64,000 nucleotides of DNA from Bimastos eiseni (lineage: Eukaryota > Annelida > Clitellata > Crassiclitellata > Lumbricidae). The stretch is from NCBI GenBank assembly GCA_959347315.1, contig OY365807.1:59705384-59769383 (forward strand). Direction: 5' to 3'. The notes beneath the pieces are model-generated. The model did not search any database. It saw only the letters and a program-made list of their open reading frames with translations, and was not told the DNA's origin. The position numbers were made by a program, and so were the translations under genes. Shown in pieces: positions 47,301-56,900 of the stretch. The first letter of the stretch is position 1, and the number at the start of each line of letters is the position of its first letter.

Positions 47301-49165
47301 CCGACTACGTTTCAAGCGCGAAGTCAGGGCTTCTCGCCCATATGCTCCCGTCGGCGCTATCTCAGCTCCTACTATAGTGAGGGCCCCAGTTTGCACCACA
47401 GGATTACCTTGTACTGGGTTTGACATAATGTCCGTGACCTCGGGACTGATGGTGGCGATCATCTGCTGAGCAGATGAAGCACCTGGACTGGTATGGTCCC
47501 TACGAGCAGACTTATCTATTTTTGCTTCCATAGGGCTCCTCACTATGACCGCTTAATTATTTTAAAATCTAACAAATTTGTATGTTCAATAGTCAAACAA
47601 TCTTTATTTACGGCAAATAATCTTCAGCTACCCGCTGCAAGTTTACATTTATTAATCACGATTATACAACAAACAAACGAATTTTATAATCTACCAAACA
47701 TCAAACAGACCCCTAAAAACTGCAATAATTATATGGTTAGGTAATGAAAGATTTTAACCAAATTTCTTAGCTACTTTGTCCTTTATTCTTCCTAGCACAG
47801 CGCTATAAAAATGTACTCCAGCCGAATGCCGTCAGTTACAATGCATTCGCGCTATCGCCAGTTCTGGCCAAAAGTTAATCACATTTATTTTTGTGCACAT
47901 TCGAAATTTCCAGACGACACTTGCACCACGCAAGTCGCAATACCTCCCTTATCAATTTCGCTAAGTTTTCTACACGGAACTAATCGCGAATATGACCTTT
48001 TAATGAACTTTTACCGACTCGCTAACTTCCACCCTTCTAGAACTTCGACCATTTCAACACCACAAAATGGCCGCTCACGCGTCACCTACGCAATAGAAAA
48101 ATAGCTGGCGCCTCAAGCGATTACATCGAGAGCTTTAGCTGCGGGCCCCATTAGGCTCAGCAGTGAAAGCTCGAGGGAGACCGTTGCGCAGGGGCATTTG
48201 CGCAACATTACTATGCATGGTGAATTGAGCCTTTTGTATTACGTTGGTGTGTGATATAGATTATCTTGCAGTGTAGTACCAAGCGGGGCAAAATGCCCCC
48301 TTTCAAACATATTTTTATTTTATTGCATTTTATGCCATACTCTATTTTTAATTGTAGAAAGCACAATTATACTTTATTTGCGATATTGAGTATTAGTCCT
48401 TGCCATAATTTGATGATTTAAATTCGGTTATTCATGTTCTAAATTTGCCAATAACCCTTAAAGGGGCGCTTTGCCCTCTCTACCTTGTGTGTAGAATATC
48501 AAATAACTGAAATTCGTACAAGTTTAATATATGAATTTGAAATGCGTCTTTCCATGCCAAATATCCAATGTGAGAGAGAGAGAGAGACAGACAGGCAAAC
48601 AGACAGACAGACAGTGAGTTACCTTCGGGTAAATCTCAAAAAACCCTGAATTCATGAGCATTTCCTGTAGAAATTTCTGATCTGAAAGAAACAGAGAAAG
48701 CGACGCGTGATCTCAAATCCAAGGGAAAGAAGAGAGACAATCATAGACAATCATCCTCTGATGTTATACCTGAGACACAACCAGTGATCAGCTACAATTG
48801 TGATGTCTACATTGTAGGGTTTCAAGAGGTAATTTGTAGGACCAGGTCTCAGTGAACAATAGAAACAGACCAACTGATAATGATGATGACGACGACGATG
48901 GTGATGATGACGATGATGATGACGATTATGATTACAAAGAGCAGATGAACAATTCTGCTGTTATAGTTGACATTAAAGCCAGATTCATTTGGGAACCAAT
49001 TGTTTGTATCAATGAATAATTAATAATTATATAATCAATTTCGAATCATTAGTAATTGGCATTAATGAGCATTCAGTTTGGCCAAGATACAAGATATACC
49101 ATAAGACAGGCGCTGCGGCGCATGATATTGATTTCATCTCCCGGATCGAAATGAGACACTGAGCT

Positions 49166-49204
<39 letters not shown>

Positions 49205-50937
49205 GGCAGGCAGGCAGGCAGGCAGACAGACAGACAGATACCAATGAACGCAAACTTGCCAAACTCTCAGCCATAGAAAATGGATCCAAGAGATGAATTT
49301 AATCCCTGATACATGTATACTCCTATATTCTATAATATAATCATTTGGTACCAAAAAAATATATAAATGTCCTGGAAACTCGTAACAACGCCATTCATTA
49401 CAGAACTTAGGTTTAGAGATGAACCTAATATAATATTAAAACATTCTTGTAATAAACCTGCCATCAATCAAAATGCTCTCTAAAACAGCAGCCAAACAGA
49501 TGCCAATCATGCATTGACCGAAATTCACAATCGTCATATCATCGAAACCATTGCCACTGATGATACTATATTGCCACTGATGATACTATGTTGCTTCTAT
49601 ATTGCCACTGATGATACTATATTGCCACTGATGATACTATGTTGCTTCTATATTGCCACTGATGATACTATATTGCCACTGATGATACTATATTGCCACT
49701 GATGATACTATATTGCCACTGATGATACTATATTGCCACTATATTGCCACTGATAATACTATATTGCCACTGATGATACTATATTGCCACTGATGATACT
49801 CTATAGGTCTACGAATGATTATTGAGAATAAATGAACACTGGAAGCAACATGAATAACACAGTACATTCAATGAGCAATGCATAGATCTAGATTAGAAAG
49901 ACTGCTGTTCGATCCTCCTCTCATTCGGGCTCACTTACACTTCAACGTCTGAAAGACAAGAGAAAACGAAAGACGTTTTTCGTTGGCCGAACTGAAGACG
50001 TTTCTTGGGACTTCACATGACAGATGCAGATCAACCGTCGCCTGGTCTTCCTTCTTCTTCCTTCTTCTTCCTTCTGTTGGTGTTTCCTGTTTCACTCCAC
50101 TCAGGAGATGTCTCATGGCGTTGTAGATGACGGTGGCATGTTCGTAAATGCGGTGACTGTAGAGACACGGTTCGTTGTGGAAGAAACCTTTGATCTGATC
50201 GCGATATTCAACGGTCTCCAGCATTTCTCAGGAGCAGAAGTATACCAACAGAAGAAAATACTAAAACTACTTTACTCAGAATCAAATACAATACAATGAT
50301 GTCATTTAATGAAACCTGGCTACACTTTGACACGAGGAACCGAAAGTCACTCTATCTCTCTCTCAGAATAAATCTAGGTCACTGGAAAAGATAAGTTTTC
50401 AGTTAAGCGTATTATTATGAAAGCACTAGGAGGTAATTGTAAGAGAGTCTTACAGAGAAACCGATGGAGAGAGTTCCAGATATGAAGGGTCCAACAGATT
50501 TTAATTATATTATAATTCTCAAATATTTCATTCAGAAGTAGAACTCAATCAGACAAGATGCAAAAAATCTTCTTCAGAGCAGGATCATAACAGACCTTTG
50601 AGTAAATTAACATTCACAAAATAATGTCTGATTTTAAAATTTCAGTCTGAAAACTTCAGTTATGAGTCTTTTGACAATCTTTTATGTAATGAAATACAAT
50701 AATAAATTCATTAGCTGCTGTAAATGAAATGACTAGAAAGATAAGACGAGACTCACACGTTTCTCCCCTCCCAACCCTCCCCTCCCCATCCCCAAAGTCA
50801 CTGAAGCCCCAGACGAGGCACCCATTTCTTCTCTGACCTGGCTTTGAGAAATGCACCGATCCTCCTCCATAGTAGTTCTCGACGCAGTTGAAGAAATCCC
50901 TGCGCTCCGTTTGCCCTTCCTCCATTTCCATTTCCAT
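33596..50937 (-). CDS. NSUN7: NSUN7-like putative RNA (cytosine-5) methyltransferase, ten exons seen
   Basis: Ten minus-strand exons join in phase into about 583 residues that follow vertebrate NSUN7: 50838-50937, 49939-50226, 48623-48681, 46285-46568, 44496-44679, 42945-43155, 42336-42482, 37879-37980, 35420-35670, 33596-33718. Conserved text includes LKYQKFLQEML, CDYQTRKFQRRL, KLHAALARSRI, KTFLIDRHCSDVIFFPHDL, NVGAGMTTAH, INEKFVDLH, GVPNPVNFI, FRLSPPLLPL and ILARAAARG. NSUN proteins are SAM-dependent m5C methyltransferases with a motif IV and a motif VI cysteine; NSUN7 is linked to sperm function in mammals. Here motif IV keeps a Cys (AQCTRCG), but motif VI is VVFCTRSLSEWENEAVV, with Arg where human NSUN7 has Cys. 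The last, weakly conserved C-terminal part was not found. The first exon is the least certain. RRM2 lies upstream in divergent orientation. Confidence 0.9.
33735..34262. repeat. Polypurine tract and (ATC/GTC)n repeat in the NSUN7 intron
   Basis: 33735-34000 is nearly all GGA/GAA/AGG on the plus strand. 34140-34262 is ATC with GTC triplets. Confidence 0.9.
34640..34795. mobile_element. Possible MITE fragment (GGGGCCGTTCACATTTTATA)
   Basis: A GGGGCCGTTCAC terminus with inner TATATAACG/CGTTATATAA inverted pairs and CCCCTACCCC blocks resembles the ends of small DNA transposons. The other end is not found. Confidence 0.35.
35420..35670 (-). CDS. NSUN7: NSUN7 exon 9 (motif VI region)
   Basis: FPRVQTVVFCTRSLSEWENE, AVVNASIDYI, then FRLSPPLLPLSDEEIE and FTSGCFLATISRE. 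Human NSUN7 has VVYCTCSVFPEENEAVV; the third residue of CTC is Arg (CGT) here. Acceptor TCTGCAG|TT, donor AGAGAG|GTATAC. Confidence 0.92.
35771..36810. mobile_element. DNA transposon with AGTAGTT subterminal repeats (hAT-like, non-coding)
   Basis: Ends TGAAGGGCAC...AACTAC and GTAGTTGGTGCCCATCA are inverted copies. The outer 150-180 bases on each side are filled with AACTACT/AGTAGTT motifs in both orientations, the kind of subterminal array that hAT transposases bind. The middle has no transposase frame, and I find no clean 8-bp target duplication. Confidence 0.6.
36808..36898. repeat. (TACG)n/(TATG)n microsatellite
   Basis: Self-complementary ACGT-rich tetranucleotide run. Confidence 0.95.
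37076..37440 (+). repeat. Dispersed repeat family, copy 1 (copy 2 at 56818-57165)
   Basis: TTGGCTTGCGTAAAGTTTGT, TCCCGTCGACCTA, AAAATATCGTTTA, GATTGCGCC and CCCATGTTTTTACTTT are shared in order and orientation over about 350 bases. No ORF. Confidence 0.8.
37879..37980 (-). CDS. NSUN7: NSUN7 exon 8
   Basis: DASILRDLSFGHVDSEKVTE and NMATLKHALQ match human GISVDKLHVLAQQQ...LTHAMKF. Acceptor CGACAG|AT, donor CAGT|GTAAGC. Confidence 0.88.
38048..38535. mobile_element. Intact copy of the repeat that is split at 12085-14535
   Basis: A continuous element of about 480 bases beginning GGTGTAACAAG. It shows the pre-insertion arrangement for the 12-14 kb copy. No coding sequence. Confidence 0.75.
38690..38855 (-). 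mobile_element. Partial copy of the 54-kb MITE, inverted
   Basis: The reverse complement carries AGCGTATTTTATTATTTG, GTGAATAGATGT, GACGGGATCGATGAAA, AGTAGAAACTGGATTGATGA and AAATGGAAG, in the same order as 54108-54245. Confidence 0.8.
39330..40554. mobile_element. Element with CAGGGCCGTACCGAG terminal repeats, composite interior
   Basis: CAGGGCCGTACCGAG at 39330-39344 is exactly inverted at 40540-40554. A TTATTCCATCCTGA block occurs just left of the element (about 39287) and again inside its right end (about 40471), so boundaries are not simple. The interior contains the LTR-like segment and a GGTGTAACAAGCG repeat piece. Confidence 0.5.
39444..39985 (+). mobile_element. Possible solo LTR
   Basis: Starts TGTGAAGGACCAGCC, contains a TATAAATAG box at 39680-39688 followed by many CAGTCAGTC/GAGTTC units, and stops near ATACGCA. 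Base composition differs from its flanks. No 5-bp target duplication or internal retroviral gene was found, so this is a weak call. Confidence 0.3.
41030..41116. repeat. 17-bp tandem repeat GGCACAGGTGGTGTCCT
   Basis: Five copies with one to two changes; each contains CAGGTG. Confidence 0.95.
41225..41340. repeat. (ATC)n/(GTC)n trinucleotide repeat
   Basis: More than 100 bases of ATC and GTC triplets; long His and Met frames are artefacts. Confidence 0.95.
42145..42262. repeat. (GACA)n and (GGGA)n tracts beside NSUN7 exon 7
   Basis: Tetranucleotide runs in the intron, about 75 bases past the exon 7 donor. Confidence 0.9.
42336..42482 (-). CDS. NSUN7: NSUN7 exon 7 (motif IV)
   Basis: GRVKVINEKFVDLHLNDSRF, KDIKVILITAQCTRCGVPNP, VNFIVSEGE. 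The motif IV Cys is kept. I chose the donor GAAG|GTCAGG because it gives SEGE-DASILRD, aligned without gaps to human NEHEDTEFLKD; reading on to a later GTAATG breaks the frame. Confidence 0.88.
42945..43155 (-). CDS. NSUN7: NSUN7 exon 6
   Basis: DKSSSIGAHSIRSLISDGDD then LIHVNVGAGMTTAHVVSLS matches human DKSRSLAVHSVKALLNMDDDV and VNTGSWYTVSHMS. This is the SAM-binding part of the fold. Acceptor CTTTAG|GAC, donor AAAAG|GTAGGG. Confidence 0.9.
43205..43565. repeat. 57-bp minisatellite in an NSUN7 intron
   Basis: Five to six copies of a unit containing AATATGAGTCGCCTAATTAG and GCCCATTGCCTACCCACATA. The last copies are split by a piece with GATGCGTCGTTAAATAAAC. It begins only about 50 bases upstream (minus strand) of the exon 6 acceptor. 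The 19-residue protein repeat it seems to encode is an artefact of 57 being a multiple of three. Confidence 0.95.
44046..44121 (-). mobile_element. tRNA-derived SINE head, second type
   Basis: The minus strand reads GCGGTGGCGTAGTGGGGTG (A-box region) and GCAGGTTCGAACCCACC (perfect B box). The head differs from the other SINEs. It lacks tRNA stems and sits 115 bases from the next SINE. Confidence 0.65.
44236..44469 (-). mobile_element. tRNA-derived SINE, best copy, (TATTG)n tail
   Basis: On the minus strand: GGCACGGTGGCCGATTGGTT (A box), GCGGGTTCGATCC (B box), the shared body GCATTACAACTGCAGTTG, and a tail of TATTG pentamers at 44238-44262. About 230 bases and the least damaged of its family here. 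Confidence 0.85.
44496..44679 (-). CDS. NSUN7: NSUN7 exon 5
   Basis: Acceptor CTTATAG|T restores Ser and gives FQSMLEELSNNGFSLVQ. KTFLIDRHCSDVIFFPHDL matches human KVFAVDQHCYDVLIFPSHL. Donor ATTCAG|GTTGGG. An alternative acceptor 7 bases further in (TTTTCAG|TCG) would break the frame. Confidence 0.9.
44810..45845. repeat. 1-kb pyrimidine-rich minisatellite (TTCTCTTTCAATTC)
   Basis: Irregular repeats of TTCTCTTTCAATTC, TTCTCTTCAAC and TTCTCTTGCGC fill the whole stretch in an NSUN7 intron. Phe/Ser/Leu frames of up to 159 codons are artefacts. Confidence 0.95.
46285..46568 (-). CDS. NSUN7: NSUN7 exon 4
   Basis: VMVILCDYQTRKFQRRLPPP and KLHAALARSRISARVQSLDS, then LLPDVVR, follow human IIVMLYDFQDRKFQTRV and KLAAALARCRI...ILPETVR. 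Acceptor TTAAG|TTG, donor ATGAG|GTAAGC in phase 2. Confidence 0.9.
46878..48484. mobile_element. Candidate DNA element with GAGAGGG(G)CAAA termini
   Basis: GGGAAGAGAGGGGCAAAACG at the left is answered by the inverse of GGTAGAGAGGGCAAAGCGCC at the right (48463-48484). The interior has a 129-codon minus frame (47154-47543) with no motif I know. GGGGCAAAATGCCCC also occurs inside at about 48283. Element nature is inference. Confidence 0.4.
48623..48681 (-). CDS. NSUN7: NSUN7 exon 3 (59 bases)
   Basis: TTTCTTTCAG|AT CAG ... CCG AAG|GTAACT. The split codon gives Tyr, making LKYQKFLQEMLMNSGFFEI against human LKYQDILETILIDSCIF. Too short to be seen as an ORF on its own. Confidence 0.85.
48880..48935. 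repeat. (GAT/GAC)n repeat
   Basis: GATGATGACGACGACGATG-type triplets. Confidence 0.9.
49166..49240. repeat. (GACA)n(GGCA)n microsatellite
   Basis: Pure tetranucleotide runs. Confidence 0.95.
49548..49805. repeat. 20-bp tandem repeat ATTGCCACTGATGATACTAT
   Basis: About twelve copies, some joined by a GTTGCTTCTAT linker. No spacers of constant size, so not a CRISPR array. Confidence 0.95.
49939..50226 (-). CDS. NSUN7: NSUN7 exon 2
   Basis: 95 codons. IYEHATVIYNAMRHLLSGVK and NEKRLSFSLVFQTLK align with the human SVYVMAANIFQGIR and QRLSYELAFSALK regions. Acceptor CCTGAG|AA, donor AAGT|GTAAGT. Confidence 0.8.
50838..50937 (-). CDS. NSUN7: NSUN7 exon 1 (provisional)
   Basis: Reads MEMEMEEGQTERRDFFNCVE then NYYGGGSVHFSKP and ends G|GTCAGA in phase 1, which fits the next exon. 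The frame stays open upstream (PVEAEAFLDSLN), so the ATG at 50935-50937 may be internal. I see no similarity to the human N-terminus here. Confidence 0.45.
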
Positions 50938-51009
50938 GTTGAGCGAATCCAAGAAAGCTTCTGCTTCAACTGGACATAAACTCACTCCAATGAACACACT
51001 GGCTAGACT

Positions 51010-51455
51010 GTTCTGGAGTCACGATTCTCCTCCTTCTCCTACTCCTCTCCTCCTCCCCTGCCTCTCTTCCTCCACATCTCTTTCTCCCCCTCATCCTTTT
51101 ATTATCTCCTCCTTCTACTCTCTCCTCCTCCTCTTCTCCTCCTTCCCCTCTCCTTCTGCTTCTACTCTCTCCACTCTCTCCTCATCTCCTACTCCTCTGC
51201 CTCTCTTCCTCCACCTCTCCTTCTCCTCATCCTTCTACTATCTCCTCCTCCTTCTACTCTCTTTTTTTCCTCTTCTCCTTCTCCTCCTCCTCTTCCTACT
51301 CCTCCTTCTATTCTCTCTTCTCTCCCCTCTTTTCCTTCTCTACCTCTGCTCCTCCACCTCTCTTCCTCCTTCTCCTATCTCCTCCATCGTCTTCCTCCTC
51401 CTCTCCTCCTCCTCCTCCTTCTCTTGTCCTCTTCTTCCTCTGCTCCTCCTCCTCC
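51010..51455. repeat. Polypyrimidine CTCCTC tract
   Basis: About 440 bases of CTC/TCC/TTC just upstream of the provisional first NSUN7 exon. Could form triplex DNA; the Ser/Leu-rich frame through it is an artefact. Confidence 0.95.
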
Positions 51456-51459
51456 TATC

Positions 51460-53735
51460 CAATGCAATAGTCCACTGCAAACAGGCGATGTCCGTTCTGG
51501 CCTACCTACAAACAATTAACGATGGCCTTCATTTAAAATATCCGATTAGTCACAACATAATGATAACACGCTGCAATGCAGTTGCGTGTTTGGAAAACGA
51601 GAATCATTTTGTCTAATGAATTTGAAAGCAATCCAGGACGAAATGGGCTAAATGCAGCAAATGCCAACTCATCACCAGAGGGAGGGAGTGAGAATAATCT
51701 CAGAAGAGATCAATAGACAGTAGGCCTAATAATAATACATTAGCAGTGCTCAGGTCAAAGGTCATATTCAGATGACCAGCGGAACTTCTCGTCCCTATAG
51801 CAATAGAGTGTATTAAACAACAATGTTTGATGGGTTTCCACGGTAACATTAGTAATGAAATGCAAAGCGGTTTTGTGGTTTAGGGAGTAGTGGTAGCAAT
51901 GTGTAGCCGGCTTAGTTTCGGGGACTCGAACTTACGCAATTTTAGTAAGATTAAGCATCGTCAGGGTAGGCTAGGGTCAGTTTAGGTGTTGTGAGGGTCG
52001 TTTAGGGTTAGTGTTAGGGCTAGTGTCGTTTTTAGACATATACGAAGCTTACTTACTCTTTTGTGTCAATCAAAATAAGCTTATAATGCGTTAAGTTGGA
52101 GTCCCCGAAACTATAAGTAAGTCGTGTAGCCTATGTTGTGATAAAGGCCTGTAAAGCGTTTAAGACTACGATTTTACTTGTGAGGTCGTTTGTACTATGG
52201 GCGTGTGCCTGACTGATGATATCACTTTCCAAGCGAATATGAAATGGAAAGTGAAAAGGAATGTGGAATCCAAATTGACAGACATTAATATATCTTGGCA
52301 TCATTCGGTAACACTGTACTTGTAATCATACTGCGCTTTGTCAGTTTGAAATGAAACGGAAACTGTTATTATTACTATCATCATCGTCATCATCGTCGTC
52401 ATCATCATCATCACCACCAATAGATACGAAAACTGGCAATTTTGTTTTTTTAGTTTTTATAAAATTTACTAATATTACTATAATATTATTAATTGTATGT
52501 TATTTAGTCCGATATCAAGCTAAGTTAATTATAAAACGAGTTGGAACGTTTTCATGCTGTGTTTTATGCATTTTATAACAAAACTTTCGACAAAATCCAA
52601 AGGATACTAAAAACCAATACAAAATGAAACAAAAAACAACAAAAACAACTTTTGATCATAAAAACCTTGGTTTTTTGCACCCCTGGAGTCAAGGGGTAGC
52701 CTACGTGCACCGTCATGCATGCGATGTTTATCATGTACTTCTGTGTCGTAAAATATGTGTCCGCTGCAAGGCTGCAAACATGTTTGGTTTTTTGGTTATT
52801 TGATTTTTGATTTTTTGCAAAAAAACAAAAGTCCAAAGTCAAGCTAAATTAATTATAAAAACGAGTTGGATCTCTTTTTCATGCTGTGTTTGATGCTTTT
52901 TATAACAAAACTGTTGTGACAAAATCCAAAAGGAAAACGGAAAAAAAAACTTTTGATTTTTGTTTTAAATTCTGTTTTTTGCACCTCTGGTCCGATGTGC
53001 GACTATGTACTACTATGCAATAATGCAAGGTTACACGTTAAACCCCTTAAAAATCATACCATCCAAAAACTTTTTGAAAACTGGTCTTTCCAGCCCTCCA
53101 GATTGGATGACATTGTCTCTGAAGTATATCTATATTACGATCAGTAGTTTGTCTAATATTATTCCCAAAGCAGATTTAGTAATGCTAATGTGGAGTGGGA
53201 TGGAGACCTCAGCGATGGTGGCCATTGTTATACTAAAGTAGGCGTAGTGTATGTATTTTAGCTTCTTGGCAGCGGTTTTACCCAAAGGGCTTCACAGCAT
53301 GAACGAGGCCGGCTAAATATAGCGACCAGTAAAGATAGCTCGCGCCAAATTTTTAATAGCTTCGGATAAATCCGTGGCTCAGAGTGCGACGCTAAGAATA
53401 GGTATACGGAGTGTGCTGCGAGCGTAACGGATAATTACTATTTTAACACTCACGCGGATGTGTTCAATAGAAGTGGGCGTCCAAATCCACAAATATTCGA
53501 ACTCAGAGAGCGGTTAGTTCAATAATTTAATTTAATTTGTAAGACTTGTATTATTTCACTTGTGATGAGTAACATTTTTCTAAAGTAAACATTTTTTATT
53601 TACTCAAAAGTTGTATTTGTAGGCTGAAGACCTAACAGCTTCAAATGTGTAATGTGAACAGTTAAGATCAACTGAAGAAAGTAATTGTATTTGAGAATAA
53701 TCACTGCGCCCATAACAACCTAAACGACAGACCGT
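51460..53735. other. Intergenic region between divergent NSUN7 and RRM2
   Basis: No gene recognised. Contains (GTC/ATC)n at 52376-52415 and two direct copies of a 110-bp AT-rich block (52518-52630 and 52843-52955, sharing TTAATTATAAAACGAGTTGG and CATGCTGTGTTT) about 325 bases apart. Confidence 0.6.
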
Positions 53736-53742
53736 CGTGTTA

Positions 53743-53787
53743 TTTGGCGGGTGATTGGAAGCAATATAAGGAGAAATATGGCGCGAA
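53743..53787 (+). promoter_or_regulatory. RRM2 promoter cluster: E2F site, inverted CCAAT, TATA-like, second E2F-like site
   Basis: TTTGGCGGG (53743-53751) matches the E2F consensus. ATTGG (53754-53758) is an inverted CCAAT box, TATAAG (53765-53770) is TATA-like and GGCGCGAA (53780-53787) is a second E2F-type core, all within 160 bases of the ATG at 53903. Another GCGCCAAA lies at about 53341. RRM2 is a textbook E2F/NF-Y S-phase target, so the arrangement fits. The transcription start is not determined. Confidence 0.6.
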
Positions 53788-53902
53788 GTTAAAATCATAG
53801 GCGTTAGTCTAAAGGGTGTGAGTTGATTATAAGCTTTTAAACAGTTTTTAAGTTGAATTCTTGATAATTTTACTAGGCTTCCATCTCGTGAGCTGTGCAA
53901 AG

Positions 53903-53983
53903 ATGCTGTCCGCTAACTCGCCAAAGACGACGCAGGAGATGACGAAGAAGTTTTCCGAGACTAGTCTCGACATCGAAAACACG
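53903..53983 (+). CDS. RRM2: RRM2 exon 1
   Basis: [20 protein letters not shown] followed by SLDIENT; donor ACG|GTTCGT, phase 0. Starts MLS like human RRM2. The human KENT is IENT here. Confidence 0.85.
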
Positions 53984-56900
53984 GTTCGTTCTTTCACGAT
54001 CAAATACGTTGCTTAATTGAATATCTTCTGCGACCGAAACTTCGACCACAATATAAACGAAGGTAAAAGTGTATTTTAGCGTATTCTATTTATACCATGG
54101 TGCTTCTAGTGTATTTTAGCGTATTTTATTATTTGACGTGAATAGATGTCCAATCGCAGCTTAAACGTAGACGGGATCGATGAAAAAGTTTAACGTGCAA
54201 GTAGAAACTGGATTGATGAAAGAAATTGTGCTTAAATGGAAGCTGGATCGATTAAAATATGCTTCATTGGCGCGAGAATGTCGTTACGATGGACGTGGAA
54301 TCGATGTAAACAAGACCGTGTACGCGCCCAAAAACCCAATTGATGAAAAGAAATATACCTAAATGGAAACTGGATTGATGAAAAGAAATATACTTAAATG
54401 GAAGCTGGATCAAGGAAGAGAGATATGCATGAATGGAAGCTGGATCGGTGAAAATATCATGCATAATTAGAAGTTCGATTGATGACAAAATGGCGTCGCA
54501 ATGAAATCTAGTGGAATTTCTGATCAACATTGTGTTTAATTAAATACTTTAAAACACACTTTTAAGATTACTTTTATTGATCCAGCTTCCATTTAAGCAT
54601 AGTTATTATCATCAATCCAGTTTCTACTTACAAAATACATGATATGATGAACGAAATAATTAAATGCACTAAAATACACAGCAAGCACACAAGGTAATAA
54701 AATATGCTAAAGCGAATAGAAATTATTAGAATATGTGTTTTTATTTCATCTTACTTCACCACATTGTTTTCTGCCCTTGCGATTGTTTTTTCCCTTAACT
54801 AGACACCGCCTACATATGTTGGTGGACGGAACTGTGTGCTATGACATACTTTTTTGTTTCAGTTTCCTTTCTCTACATTTAGGAACCATGAAAAGAGACC
54901 ATTTAATTCGCGATCACAAGCAGTACCTTCTGTGGCATGGGTATCTTTCAGTAATGTGACAAATAAGAGCACAAAGTTTAAGCCATATTTTTAATAAACC
55001 AATGTGTGCATTTCTTATGACAATGAATTTTTACCATGTTATGATTATTTAATAGAAACAAAGTAATTTATTTATTTTCAGGTTATTTATTTTAGAGGGA
55101 TAATGGTGGATTTTTTATTCATTTATTTAGACATTGTTAAGAAATCCGCTTTCACCGCAGAATTTCACGTCGCCGACTGCCTTAATGAAGTCTCCGGTCA
55201 AGTCGCCTCGAAAACGATCTATTGTCTGCAAAGATCTGCTGCCAGAGACGCCCGAAAAGAAGGTGAGGGGTCTGTTGAGAATCTCTCCAACCATGATGAC
55301 TTGGTTTCTTGGAATTGAGCAAGAAATTCACTTTAATGTTGTTGTTAGGTGTCTTGTGAATTGTGAAAAGAAGTGCATTATAAATAGACAAAGTTTTAAT
55401 GAGAGGTAGTTTGCATGTTCTCTGATGGTGTTGTATAAGAATTCGTATTTTAATGAAGCCTTTTAAAGGAAGAAGTCTGTATATGCGACCATTATAGTCA
55501 ACCGTCGCTAGTGACTAAATCATAGCTTGTAGTAGAAAGTGGGTGTTTATCAGTATTATATCCTAATGAAATGTTCTGGAATGAGTCTGTGGTGCACAGA
55601 CCAGGATTATAGTAGCTTCAAAGTCATTAGTCAGTTATTTCTAACAAGCAGTTGGTCTGCAAAATATAATTTGACTCCTCGTAAGCAGACAAGTTGTGTC
55701 TGGCTGTAAGACACTGACTTTCATTGACTGCCATCAGATGGTACGAGGAAGGAATTCAGGACGAGGATGTGCGAGATGAATGTGATGTCACTTGCAGTTA
55801 GAAGTGTTGTTTGTTTTCAGCTCAAGGAATCCGCTATGGCGATGGTTGTGAACATAGAAGAGGAGCCTCTCCTGCGACCGAATCCATCACGTTTCGTCAT
55901 CTTTCCGATCAAGTACCACGACATCTGGATGATGTACAAGAAGGCTGAAGCATCCTTCTGGACGGTGGAAGAAGTGGATCTATCTAAGGACCTCTCCGAC
56001 TGGGAACGACTAAAAGCGGACGAAAAGCTATTCATCTCTAACATCCTGGCATTCTTTGCAGCATCTGATGGAATAGTCAACGAAAATCTGGTAGGAATTG
56101 TTGGACACATTTTGTGCAGATTGGGCTTACAAATATATTAACGCAGCCATTTTAAGAACTATGACTGTTATGGGTTGCATCTAGTGATTCTAGTTCCGTG
56201 CTTTGATAGAATGAAGTTTCTATTGTCTACATCATTATTCTCTTTAAAATAGAACCTGGTAGTAGTTATAGCTGGGTTTGTCTGCCCAGTCTTGGATGAT
56301 CCAATGCACTGTTCCTTGGTCAGAAGCTGAAGGAAGACCTAGCATGGCCTAGATTTTTAAATATGAAGTTGAAGACCAGTTTATCCATCCACTGGTTATT
56401 GAGGGAGCAAAGAGATGAAAGAGAATGGATGTGAATTGACTGGTGTAGCCAATCATGAGATTTAAGACAGTCGAAGAGCTGATGGGGATTTTCTGTTTGA
56501 GGATTTTGAAGTTGAAATCCTGTATGTGACTACTAAGTTGAATTTCTATCCAGTGACTGCTTTTCCATTTCCACATTTTCAGCATCCATTCAGCTGTTGA
56601 GACTTGATGAGACTTTATTTAGTTGCTGCTTCGTTTTATGAATTCAGGTGAACAATTTCTCGTGTGAGGTTCAGATTCCGGAAGCGAGGTTCTTCTACGG
56701 TTTCCAGATTGCACTGGAAAACATTCACTCTGAAATGTACAGCCTCCTCATCGACAGTTACATTCGTGACCCCCATGAGAGGCAAGATTTGGTCTTAATT
56801 GCAGTGACAGATAGGTTTATTTTATTACCCTCTTTTCTTCAACTTGGCTTGCGTAAAGTTTGTTATGAATGTTATTTCGTCGGAGTTCTTTCAACTCTTT

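Noticed and set aside
49548..49805. CRISPR-like regular repeats
   Set aside because: Units are contiguous with no unique spacers, in a eukaryotic intron; a plain minisatellite.
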